A stretch of 41,216 nt of DNA. Source: Candidatus Phocaeicola gallistercoris. Its GTDB lineage: Bacteria > Bacteroidota > Bacteroidia > Bacteroidales > Bacteroidaceae. Where the stretch lies: contig DXCG01000030.1 of the NCBI GenBank assembly GCA_019116145.1, forward strand, positions 1-41,216, written 5' to 3'. Each line of letters starts with the position of its first letter. Position 1 is the first letter of the stretch. The notes below the pieces were generated by a model. It ran no database searches, had not been told where the DNA came from, and saw nothing but the letters and a program-made list of their open reading frames with translations. Of the stretch, positions 7,073 through 16,200 are shown in pieces. Both the position numbers and the translations under genes were made by a program.

Positions 7073-9349
7073 ATGATAAATGAAAAACTTACCCCGGAAC
7101 AAGCAGATGAAAAGCAAATAAATGATGCCTTTCAAGAATTGTTGAATCAATACTTAGCTAGTCGACATCGCAAAAAAATTGAAATCATTACCAAAGCATT
7201 CAATTTTGCAAAACAAGCCCATAAAGGTGTCAGACGTCGGTCAGGCGAACCATACATCCTGCATCCTATTGCCGTAGCACGTATCGTATGTGTGGAAATA
7301 GGTTTAGGATCAACTTCCATCTGTGCTGCCTTACTACACGATGTAGTAGAAGATACAGACTACACTGTCGAAGATATCGAAAACTTATTTGGTCATAAAA
7401 TCGCACAGATTGTCGATGGATTAACTAAAATATCTGGAGGAATATTTGGTGATCATGCGTCTGCCCAAGCAGAAAATTTCAAAAAATTACTGCTTACCAT
7501 GAACGATGATATCCGAGTTATCTTAATAAAGATAGCCGACCGTCTGCATAACATGCGCACTTTAGGCTCCATGCTTCCAAGTAAACAGTATAAAATAGCC
7601 GGCGAAACACTATATATCTATGCACCACTGGCAAACCGATTGGGGCTAAATAAAATCAAAACTGAATTGGAAGACCTCAGTTTCAAATATGAACACCCGG
7701 AAACTTATCAAGAAATACAGCATAAACTCGAAAACACACAAGCTGAACGTAAAACCGTTTTCGAAGAATTTACAGCCCCCATCCGGGAACAATTAGACAA
7801 AATGGGTATTTCCTACCGAATTTTGGCACGCATCAAATCTCCCTATTCCATTTGGAATAAAATGCAAACCAAACACATAACGTTTGAAGAGATATACGAT
7901 ATTTTGGCTGTCCGCATTATTTTTACTCCACGCAATGAAGAAGAAGAACTAAACGACTGCTTCGACATTTATGTGGCTATCTCGAAAATTTACAAGCCTC
8001 ATCCCGACCGTTTACGCGACTGGGTAAGCCATCCTAAAGCCAATGGCTATCAAGCTCTTCATGTCACGCTTATGAGCAATAAAGGACAATGGATTGAGGT
8101 GCAAATACGTAGTGAGAGGATGAACGATGTGGCAGAACAAGGATTTGCTGCACACTGGAAATATAAAGAAGGATCCGGTGGAGAAGATGAAGGGGAACTC
8201 AACAAATGGCTGAAAACTATTAAAGAGATTTTAGATGACCCACAACCCGATGCCCTCGATTTCCTCGATACAATAAAAATGACCCTCAATGCTTCGGAAA
8301 TTTTTATCTTCACACCCAAAGGGGAAATCAAAACCATGCAACAAAACTGTACAGCTTTAGATTTCGCTTTTTCCATCCACACTTTTTTAGGAAGCCATTG
8401 CATTGGTGCGAAAGTCAATCATAAACTTGTTCCACTAAGCTATAAGCTACAAAGTGGCGACCAAGTAGAAATTCTTACTTCCAAATCGCAAAAGGTACAA
8501 CCTTCATGGATAAACTTTGCTACAACAGCAAAGGCTAAAACTAAAATACAAGCTATCCTAAAAAGAGAAAAACGCGAACAGCAACAAGCAGGAGAAGACC
8601 TATTAACCGACTTTCTACATAAAGAAAACATAGAAGCTAACGATGAAAACATAAAAAAGCTTTGCAACCTTCATCAAGTAAACAACTACGATGAATTAAC
8701 TCTCTGCTTAGGTCAAGGTATTTTCACATTAAGAGATGCCGACCGAAATGAATTAAAGGAGAAAAACAATTCCACCAATTGGAAAAAATATATCAGTTTT
8801 GCTTTCAATGTAAAACAAAAACAAGATAAGAAAGTTGAAAAAATAAAAACCACACCCCCACTCAACATCGATAAAAAGAAAACAATTAAACTAACCCCCG
8901 ATGCAATTCAAAAAAATTACATCTTAGCTGATTGCTGCAAGCCCATACCCGGAGACGATGCTTTAGGGTATATCGATGAAAATAATCAAATTGTCATCCA
9001 TAAACGCCAATGCCCGATTGCTGCCCAATTGAAAACCAGTTTTGGAGACCGTTTGCTTGCTGTAGAATGGGAAACTGGAAAAGCTTTAATTTTCCCTGCC
9101 AACATCTATCTGAAAGGTATTGACGGATTAGGAATACTCAATCAAGTTACCGAAATTATCTCACAGCAATTGAATGTCAATATTCACAAACTCCATATCG
9201 AATCGAAAGATGGAATCTTTGAAGGACGCATTCAACTTTTTGTTCACGATGTGGAGGATGTGGACACCATCTGCGAAAATTTGAAAAAAATAGCCAACAT
9301 CAAAAAAGTTATCCGTATTGAAAATTTTGATGACAATATCACAGATTAA
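7073..9349 (+). CDS. rsh: Bifunctional (p)ppGpp synthetase/hydrolase (RelA/SpoT family)
   Basis: This long RSH protein controls the stringent-response alarmone. The N-terminal HD hydrolase domain is intact, with H64, the H89-D90 pair in LLHDVVEDT and the following ED. The synthetase domain shows RIKSPYSIW, DILAVRII and HPKANGYQALH. The RxK-type sequence in the synthetase loop is typical of bifunctional enzymes rather than synthetase-only RelA. A TGS domain (IFIFTPKGEIKTM) and a C-terminal ACT domain follow, the latter after a conserved ADCCKPIPGD segment. I place the start at ATG 7073 (758 residues) because the tracked TTG at 7043 falls inside the promoter. It lies downstream of the par-mltD genes but has its own promoter. 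Confidence 0.93.
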   Translation: MINEKLTPEQADEKQINDAFQELLNQYLASRHRKKIEIITKAFNFAKQAHKGVRRRSGEPYILHPIAVARIVCVEIGLGSTSICAALLHDVVEDTDYTVEDIENLFGHKIAQIVDGLTKISGGIFGDHASAQAENFKKLLLTMNDDIRVILIKIADRLHNMRTLGSMLPSKQYKIAGETLYIYAPLANRLGLNKIKTELEDLSFKYEHPETYQEIQHKLENTQAERKTVFEEFTAPIREQLDKMGISYRILARIKSPYSIWNKMQTKHITFEEIYDILAVRIIFTPRNEEEELNDCFDIYVAISKIYKPHPDRLRDWVSHPKANGYQALHVTLMSNKGQWIEVQIRSERMNDVAEQGFAAHWKYKEGSGGEDEGELNKWLKTIKEILDDPQPDALDFLDTIKMTLNASEIFIFTPKGEIKTMQQNCTALDFAFSIHTFLGSHCIGAKVNHKLVPLSYKLQSGDQVEILTSKSQKVQPSWINFATTAKAKTKIQAILKREKREQQQAGEDLLTDFLHKENIEANDENIKKLCNLHQVNNYDELTLCLGQGIFTLRDADRNELKEKNNSTNWKKYISFAFNVKQKQDKKVEKIKTTPPLNIDKKKTIKLTPDAIQKNYILADCCKPIPGDDALGYIDENNQIVIHKRQCPIAAQLKTSFGDRLLAVEWETGKALIFPANIYLKGIDGLGILNQVTEIISQQLNVNIHKLHIESKDGIFEGRIQLFVHDVEDVDTICENLKKIANIKKVIRIENFDDNITD

Positions 9350-9386
9350 AAAAATATCTCTACTTCAGCTTTTACGCTAAAAGCAA

Positions 9387-9426
9387 AAAACCAATCATCC
9401 TTTTTAATCAAGGAATGATTGGTTTT
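9387..9426. terminator. Bidirectional terminator between rsh and the GH43 gene
   Basis: AAAACCAATCAT pairs with ATGATTGGTTTT, and an inner CCTT/AAGG pairing extends the stem. A and T runs on the two sides allow termination in both directions between the convergent stop codons. Confidence 0.8.
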
Positions 9427-9444
9427 ATTACAAAATGACAATAT

Positions 9445-10434
9445 CTATTTCTTCAACGGACTGGGCTCAACGCCTTCAAATGTCATTTTTACAGGCTTTA
9501 TGAATCCATCTTCATCAAAATATAAACGATCTATACACGTTACACGACTATTTGCAGCTGTTTCATCTAAAGGACGACGGTGATAAATAATATACCATTC
9601 ATCTTTGCCCGAACCTTTTATTACCGAATGATGACCGGCTCCTGTTGCAATAGATGGATCCTGCTGCAATATCTTTCCCTCACGCTTAAACGGTCCGAAT
9701 GGAGAATCAGATATTGCATAAGCCACACAATAGTCCGGACCTCCCCATCCTCCTTCGCTCCACATAAAATAATACTTTCCATTACGTTTAAGCATAAACG
9801 GACCTTCCACATAATTTTCCGGAGTAACCTCTTTATATAAAGTTCCATCATCGAAAGGAACAAGGCTCAATAAATCGGAAGCAAGTTTTACCATATTACA
9901 ATGTCCCCATCCCCCATAATACATATAATATTGTCCATCGTCATCTCTAAACACAAACTGATCGATTGGCTGGGCGCCATTCACGATTTCTCCTATTAAA
10001 GGTTTTCCCAATGCATCTTTAAAAGGACCAGCCGGATTATCAGCTATTGCTACGCCAATTCCTCCTTCTTGTTCATTGTTCTTTATATCATTAGCTCCAA
10101 AAAAGAAATAATACTTCCCGTTTGCCTGAATAACAGCCGGTGCCCAAAGCGCACGCTTCACCCAACTAACATTTTCATTAGACAAAACACGTGGATGCTT
10201 CGTCCAATGCACCAAATCGGAAGAAGAAAAAGCATCCATATAAGTTTGTTCATCAAAATCGGCTGAATAGGTAGGATAAATCCAATACTCATCTCCAAAC
10301 ACTGCACCTTCCGGGTCGGCATACCATCCTTCAAACAAAGGATTTCCACTCTTTTCTTTTACATCACCATTACTCTGTGCATAAGTCAAACAATATGTGC
10401 AACTTAGCATAAATAAAAAGCTTTTTAATCTCAT
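9445..10434 (-). CDS. Secreted glycoside hydrolase family 43 protein
   Basis: This is a five-bladed beta-propeller hydrolase of the GH43 type, a family acting on arabinose-, xylose- or galactose-containing glycans. All three catalytic acids are visible: general base D40 in WYADPEG, modulator D158 in PIDQFVFRDDDG, and general acid E210 in YVEGPF. ALWAPAVIQANGKYYFFF is typical propeller sequence. I start at ATG 10434 (329 residues), giving the signal peptide MRLKSFLFMLSCTYCLTYAQ. The track's 10512 start lies upstream of a consensus promoter. An SPase II site at the first Cys is possible but poor. The protein is a single domain without a carbohydrate-binding module. The exact substrate cannot be read from sequence. 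It is transcribed divergently from a second hydrolase. Confidence 0.88.
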   Translation of the reverse strand: MRLKSFLFMLSCTYCLTYAQSNGDVKEKSGNPLFEGWYADPEGAVFGDEYWIYPTYSADFDEQTYMDAFSSSDLVHWTKHPRVLSNENVSWVKRALWAPAVIQANGKYYFFFGANDIKNNEQEGGIGVAIADNPAGPFKDALGKPLIGEIVNGAQPIDQFVFRDDDGQYYMYYGGWGHCNMVKLASDLLSLVPFDDGTLYKEVTPENYVEGPFMLKRNGKYYFMWSEGGWGGPDYCVAYAISDSPFGPFKREGKILQQDPSIATGAGHHSVIKGSGKDEWYIIYHRRPLDETAANSRVTCIDRLYFDEDGFIKPVKMTFEGVEPSPLKK

Positions 10435-10461
10435 GACCTTTTTAATTAAATTGAACATCTT

Positions 10462-10492
10462 CAAAACTACATAATTTATAATTATATTCCAA
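10462..10492 (-). promoter_or_regulatory. Promoter for the GH43 gene
   Basis: On the minus strand this is TTG, 20 bases, then TAGTTTTG, an exact consensus match. Transcription would begin about 20 bases before ATG 10434, which excludes the tracked start at 10512 and probably the ATG at 10458. Confidence 0.7.
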
Positions 10493-10551
10493 ATAATAAA
10501 AAGCTGCAACATTGAAAAGAGCTCATATTTCTATTTATTTATAAAATCGAT

Positions 10552-10559
10552 TATATTTG
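10552..10559 (+). promoter_or_regulatory. -7 box for the GH27/36-like gene
   Basis: TATATTTG matches the -7 consensus, 46 bases before the ATG at 10606. No TTG is found at the normal -33 distance, so expression may depend on an activator. Confidence 0.5.
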
Positions 10560-10570
10560 TTCCTGCTAAC

Positions 10571-10590
10571 AAATGAAAATAATTTCATTT
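10571..10590. repeat. Inverted repeat in the leader of the GH27/36-like gene
   Basis: AAATGAAA-ATAA-TTTCATTT is a perfect inverted repeat with 8-base arms. It lies between the -7 box and the ATG, where an operator or a small leader hairpin would act. Confidence 0.45.
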
Positions 10591-10605
10591 TAAATCGCTT
10601 ATCTC

Positions 10606-12132
10606 ATGAAAATTAAAAAGATTATAATAGTTACGTTATATTTTGCCGGATGCACTTTATCTGCTTCTGCACAAGAAACAATCAATCTTATACCTGACAC
10701 TCCTTCCGAATCGCCCGACTATTTTTGTACATGGAACATACAAGGATATGTTGTAAACTATAAAGATAGCGAATCGACACGCTACGTCATGAACGAGGAT
10801 TATTTATTCGGCAATAAAAAGTTCCATAATTGGATAAATTGTTTCCCCTCTATCAAAGAAGATTTATTTTTCGTGATGGACGACTCTTGGGATATTCCAC
10901 AAAACGTTAACAGTACATCTAATCCTTATTTGGGTAGCGTAGAGCCAGACATTCAACGTTTTCCATCCCTAAAAGGAGATGCGACAGAACGATTGACCAT
11001 GTTAGTAAAACGTGTTAAAGAAGCCGGATGGAAAGGACTCGGAGGATGGGTTTGTGCACAAAAGCCAGAAAACAAACAAGACATAGACGAAGTTTCTTAT
11101 TGGACAGAGAAATTGAAAATACATCATAAAGCAGGATTCAGCTATTGGAAAGTAGATTGGGGTGCACGGGCAAGAGACCGTCAGTGGCGAGAAATGTTAA
11201 GCAACCTGAAAAAAGAATATGCACCCGATTTATGGATAGAACATGCCTGTGAAAACAATTTCATTGAATTCAGCGATGTTTTTCGAACATATGATGTAGA
11301 AAATATTACAGCCCAACCTGTTTCTATTCAACGTATATGCGATTTGCTCCCGTATTGTGCATTAGAAAACACACCGGGTATTATCAACTGCGAAGATGAA
11401 CCTTATATTGCTGCAGGATTAGGATGTGCCATCGGCATCATGCGACATCCTTTTAATGGCAATTTACCAGACGGGACGCAAGACATTACGTTTCCACCCG
11501 TCGGAAGAGACATAAAACAAAGGTTAGACGAAGTTGTACGCGGGGTTCGGTGGCATCGGATTGCCAACCCATTTGGCGTGACAGGAACAGGTTTCGCAAT
11601 CGATAGCATACGATTGGAGGACTATTGGATATTACAAGCCAATGAAACATGGAACAAAAGCCGCAAACCCGGTGAAAGAGTTACAGCGTCAGCTCCCGCT
11701 CGTGTAAGCCGTAACTTACCTCTATTAGAAGTTTCAGACTCAACCTCAACAGATCGTCCTTTTATTCTTGCCTCTCGTTATCCGAACGGAGCACTTGCTG
11801 TTGCAAGCATCGGCAGAGCATTAAATCACGACTATATAGTCAAAAAGATTGGTGTAAAGCTTCCCGTTTCCGATATTCAAGTGCCCATCGGTGTTTTTGG
11901 CTATTTTAAAGAATTGACTCTTCTTTTGCAAAAAGACATTCACATAAACAACTACGCAATTTATGCTCAGGATTTAGCAGGAAACACTGCACAAAACATA
12001 ACAAAGCTGGTGAAGATTTCTAAAAACAACGTGACAATTCCTGGCGATGTTTTAAGCCGTATCGGATTGTCGGCAGCAACAAGCAATGATATATCCGACC
12101 CCGGATTAGTCATACGCTTTCTTCCGCTATAA
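10606..12132 (+). CDS. Secreted TIM-barrel glycoside hydrolase related to the GH27/GH36 clan
   Basis: A clear signal peptide (to about residue 22, SASA-Q) precedes a 508-residue protein. It resembles alpha-galactosidase-clan (GH-D) barrels: FVMDDSWD (residues 89-96), GWKGLGGWV (141-149) and YWKVDWG, where D184 is in the position of the clan nucleophile. FRTYD (226-230) resembles the R-x-x-D acid/base element of GH27. The usual MGWNSW start of GH27 is absent, so I do not assign a numbered family. The C-terminal portion (from about 370) looks like the beta-sandwich found after such barrels. It is divergent to GH43, suggesting joint use on a galactose- or arabinose-bearing glycan, but that is inference. 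It ends at a strong terminator. Confidence 0.65.
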   Translation: MKIKKIIIVTLYFAGCTLSASAQETINLIPDTPSESPDYFCTWNIQGYVVNYKDSESTRYVMNEDYLFGNKKFHNWINCFPSIKEDLFFVMDDSWDIPQNVNSTSNPYLGSVEPDIQRFPSLKGDATERLTMLVKRVKEAGWKGLGGWVCAQKPENKQDIDEVSYWTEKLKIHHKAGFSYWKVDWGARARDRQWREMLSNLKKEYAPDLWIEHACENNFIEFSDVFRTYDVENITAQPVSIQRICDLLPYCALENTPGIINCEDEPYIAAGLGCAIGIMRHPFNGNLPDGTQDITFPPVGRDIKQRLDEVVRGVRWHRIANPFGVTGTGFAIDSIRLEDYWILQANETWNKSRKPGERVTASAPARVSRNLPLLEVSDSTSTDRPFILASRYPNGALAVASIGRALNHDYIVKKIGVKLPVSDIQVPIGVFGYFKELTLLLQKDIHINNYAIYAQDLAGNTAQNITKLVKISKNNVTIPGDVLSRIGLSAATSNDISDPGLVIRFLPL

Positions 12133-12149
12133 ATCCATACACATAAAAC

Positions 12150-12182
12150 AAAAAAGCCATCCTATTACAAGATGGCTTTTTT
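12150..12182. terminator. Bidirectional terminator
   Basis: AAAAAAGCCATC pairs perfectly with GATGGCTTTTTT across a 9-base loop, flanked by A and T runs. It lies between the convergent stop codons of the GH27/36-like gene and the nucleotidyltransferase gene. Confidence 0.9.
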
Positions 12183-12199
12183 CTCTAAACTATATTTTT

Positions 12200-13105
12200 T
12201 TAAAACAACTTAGAAGGATATTCTCCGGCATCGACCAATGCCTTTATTTTATCGACAACACCTTGGCGATCGGCTGCATAAGTAACACCAAACCAACGAG
12301 ACGTTGTATCCAACACTTTCACTGTTGCAGTTTCTTCTGTGATCAATTTATTCACAAGCAACGGTATATAAAATTCGGCTTTAGGCTTATCGATATTCTC
12401 TTTCAAGAAATCGACAAAATAATTTTCCGAATAAGTAAAATAGTCGGGTGTGAATCCCCACATGTTCATTGAAACAGGTGTATTATCAGCTACTGCAACC
12501 CATTCCCCTTTTTCATCTTTATAACAAACCGGACCATTTACACGCATAATCTCAGTACGTTCTACCACTGTTGTCAAATGACCTTGATCGTTTGTTGAAC
12601 AAATACCACGCGCTACTGTACCACTTTCACTCAAAGTGTTTCCTACGCGGAAGCCAACCATACAATAATTATTCTTCGAACCTTCCGGCAATTCCGACAA
12701 GAACTTACCTAATACGGCAAAACTATCGCGCCCGTAAAAATCGTCTGCATTAATCACTGCAAAAGGTTCCTTAATAACATCTTTACCCATCAATACAGCA
12801 TGATTGGTACCCCATGGTTTCGAACGGTCTGCCGGGCAAGTAAAACCTTCCGGAAGCTTATCAACCGATTGGAAAACGACCTCTACCGGAATGTGATTCT
12901 CGTATTTGCTGATAATTTTCTCACGAAAATCTTTTTCAAAATCTTTACGGATAACAAATACTAATTTTCCGAAACCACCACGAATAGCATCGAAAATAGA
13001 GTAATCCATAATTGTTTCCCCATTAGGTCCCAGACCATCAAGTTGCTTCAATCCTCCATAACGGCTACCCATACCGGCAGCCAATACAAACAAAGTAGGT
13101 TTCAT
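12200..13105 (-). CDS. Sugar-phosphate nucleotidyltransferase (GlmU/GalU-like fold)
   Basis: This is a 301-residue cytoplasmic NTP-transferase. It begins with the nucleotide-binding signature LAAGMGSRYGGLKQLDGLGP, and INADDFYGRDSF provides the metal-binding Asp pair. WGTNHAVLMGKD and VNGPVCYKDEKGEW are further conserved segments. No C-terminal acyltransferase or left-handed beta-helix is present, so it is not GlmU. It resembles a Bacteroidota nucleotidyltransferase family of undetermined sugar specificity; UTP-glucose-1-phosphate uridylyltransferase is one possibility. It is a single-gene unit with a -7 box about 30 bases upstream. No sugar-kinase or aminotransferase partner is adjacent. Confidence 0.8.
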   Translation of the reverse strand: MKPTLFVLAAGMGSRYGGLKQLDGLGPNGETIMDYSIFDAIRGGFGKLVFVIRKDFEKDFREKIISKYENHIPVEVVFQSVDKLPEGFTCPADRSKPWGTNHAVLMGKDVIKEPFAVINADDFYGRDSFAVLGKFLSELPEGSKNNYCMVGFRVGNTLSESGTVARGICSTNDQGHLTTVVERTEIMRVNGPVCYKDEKGEWVAVADNTPVSMNMWGFTPDYFTYSENYFVDFLKENIDKPKAEFYIPLLVNKLITEETATVKVLDTTSRWFGVTYAADRQGVVDKIKALVDAGEYPSKLF

Positions 13106-13132
13106 AATTTCATTTTTAAGTTAGTAACTATG

Positions 13133-13140
13133 CAAAGTTA
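13133..13140 (-). promoter_or_regulatory. -7 box for the nucleotidyltransferase gene
   Basis: The minus strand reads TAACTTTG, an exact -7 match about 30 bases before the ATG. The nearest TTG upstream is 17 bases away, slightly short of the usual spacer. Confidence 0.5.
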
Positions 13141-13235
13141 AAGAAATATTACGAAGACAACGAAATTGTTATATACAAAATAAAAACATATTTTGTTATT
13201 TTGTATATTCGCAAAAACTCTAGACGAATTAACGC

Positions 13236-16200
13236 ATGAAAAAATACATACGATGGGCTGGAAGTATTATTTTATCGCCCATTATTTTATTTTTTTTAGT
13301 TTGCACTTTATTATATATACCAACAATACAAAATTATTTGGTAAAAATTGCAACCAACTACCTCTCTGAAACGACAGGTATGCAAATCTCTATCAAACGT
13401 ATTTCATTGGAATTTCCTCTGGATGTGGTAATCCATCAACCTCTTCTTGTTGATAATCAAGATACTATTTTATATGCCAAACGATTGACTGCCAGTGTTC
13501 AAGCGATTCCATTAATCAAAAAACAGATAGAAATAAACGAACTTTCTATTCAAGAAGCATTTGTCAATTCTACCAATTTAATCGAGGGAATGACCTTAAA
13601 AGGCGAATTAGGCAAACTTCTTATCGCATCACATGGCATTTCGTTAAATAAGGAAACAGCAACAATCGACAAATTAGAATTAAATAATACACATTTATCC
13701 CTTTGTTTGAACGATACCTCAACGACTGATACAACAAGTTCTTCCCCTTTGCCATGGAAAATCGATCTTTGCAAAGCCGATTTAAATGATATCTCTTTTG
13801 CCATGCAAATGCCTTTAGATACATTAAACCTGACAGCTTCACTCAGAAATGCAAGCATAAAAAATGGTATCATCGATTTATCGCAACCTAATTATCGAAT
13901 TGAAGCAATATCTTTAACCGATGGAACTTTCCAATTAGATAAGAACAATTCTCCAGTTCTAACAACCAGCTTAGACCCTTCACATCTTTATATTACCAAT
14001 TTAAATCTACATGCCGATTCAATTTTATACAGCGAAAGAGCAATTCAAGCCAACCTTTCCAAGCTCAACCTGAAAGAACGCAGTGGAATAGAAATCACTT
14101 CGGTTAAAGGTATTATAAAAACAACTGGCAATAATATTATAATCCCTACTTTCGAATTGAATACAACCGATTCTTACATGAATATTTACGCATCTTCCGG
14201 ATTAAATATTCTCAATAATCCGAAAGAAAACATGAGTTTTCGCCTATCGGCTGAAATAGGGAAAAACGATTTATTCAAATTTATTCCGGGAATAACTTCG
14301 GATATCACAAAAAACTACCCGTCTTCACCTTTACAAGTAAAAGCCGGAATTGATGGAAATCTAAATCAAATAGATTTAACATCATTATCGATTCAAATTC
14401 CCCAAATTATCCGAACAGAAGCAAAAGGTTACATTAACTCTCCGTTGGACGATGCACAAAGAAACGGAAATCTCATGCTTTCCTTAGAAACTTATAATAT
14501 GAGATCTTTTGAAAAGATGATGGAAAATGTTTCACTTCCTGCAGGGATACAATTGGTAGGAAATGCAAAAATTAATGGTTATCAGCTTTCAACGGATGTC
14601 CTATTAAATATAAAAAACAGGAAAAATGCTTTCCTAACAGCTGAATACAACCAACAAACAGAAAGGTATATGGCCGACCTACAAATAGATAGCTTAAACA
14701 TCCATCATTTTTTACCTAACGATTCACTCTATGAAGTCAATGCTTCTGCGCATGTGGAAGGTAAAGGTTTTGATTTCTTTTCCCCACAAACAAGCATAGT
14801 CTTCACAGGAAACATCTCACAATTGATGTATGGGAATCATGCCTTCTCAAATATTACAATCGATGCCGATATGCATCAATCAAAAGCAAAAGCCTTATTG
14901 AATATACAAGACCAAGATATAGATTTATCAAGTATATTCACCGCATCATTACATCGTCAAGACGTAAAGGCTAACCTTTCCGCAAAACTAAATAACTTCA
15001 ATTTTCAAACATTTTCCCTTACAGACGAATCTCTTAAATCGGCTTTGCAACTTAACGCAACAATGTCAACCGATTTAAAAAACAATCATAAAATGAATGC
15101 ATCACTAACAAATATACAACTCATAACCCCTAAAAAAACATTTAAGACTAAAGATTTACATGCCGGAGGAGAAATCACATCCGACTCTGTTCGCTGCTAT
15201 GTCAATGCAGGCGATTTAACATTATTATTCAAATCGATGAACAACCTTGAAAATTTAACCCGGCAAAGTAATATTTTATTATCTGAATTCTCAAGACAAT
15301 GGAAAAGGAAACAATTAAATCAGAAACTGCTTAAAAATTTACTCCCGGAAGCACAATTACATGTTTTTTCAGGAGCAGACAACCCTATTGCCAATTTCAT
15401 TGCCACCAAACAACTTCATTACGATTTATTCCACCTTAGCCTTAAAACATCACAAGACATTGGGCTGAATGGAGAGTTCAATTTATATGGTCTGCATACT
15501 GATAGCCTAAGATTGGATACAATCACTATCAAAGCACAACAAGACACAGCTTGCTTTCAAATACACAACAGCATAAAGGCTCTTACTAATAAGTATCAAG
15601 AAGGATTTAATATTCTATTGGATGGACAGATAGAATCGACAAGTGGGAAAGCAGCGATTCAATATCTTAATAGCAACGAAGAAAAAGGTGTCGACATAGG
15701 CTTGCAGGCATTTTTACGTCCCAAAGGTATCAGTGTACACCTTTCACCTATAACTCCTACCTTGCTTTACAGAACTTTCTACGCAAATAAAAACAACTTT
15801 ATATTTATTGGTGACAAAGGTTCTATCCAAGCCGATTTAGAATTGTACGATGAAAATCGTTCGGGACTATCCTTTCATTCCACCCCCGACTCTGTGAAAC
15901 AGCAAAATTTAAATCTTACCTTATCAAAAATAAACATTTCCGAACTCAGGAGGATTATTCCGTATATGCCTGATATTGCAGGACATATCAACGCAAAAAT
16001 TAACTATCTACAAGAAAATGCAGACACACAAGTTTCAGCAAATGTTAGCATTGACCAATTTGCATATGATAAACAAATACTTGGAAACTGGTCTGCTGAG
16101 GCTGTTTATCTTCCCAAATCAGAAAATGAACACGATATCATCGGATTCCTGTCACTTGACCAAAAAAAAATTCTGACACTTAACGGAAGTTATTTTACGA

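Noticed and set aside
9445-12132. Two hydrolases considered as a polysaccharide utilisation locus
   Set aside because: No SusC/SusD pair, regulator or transporter is present in the flanking genes, which are housekeeping genes.
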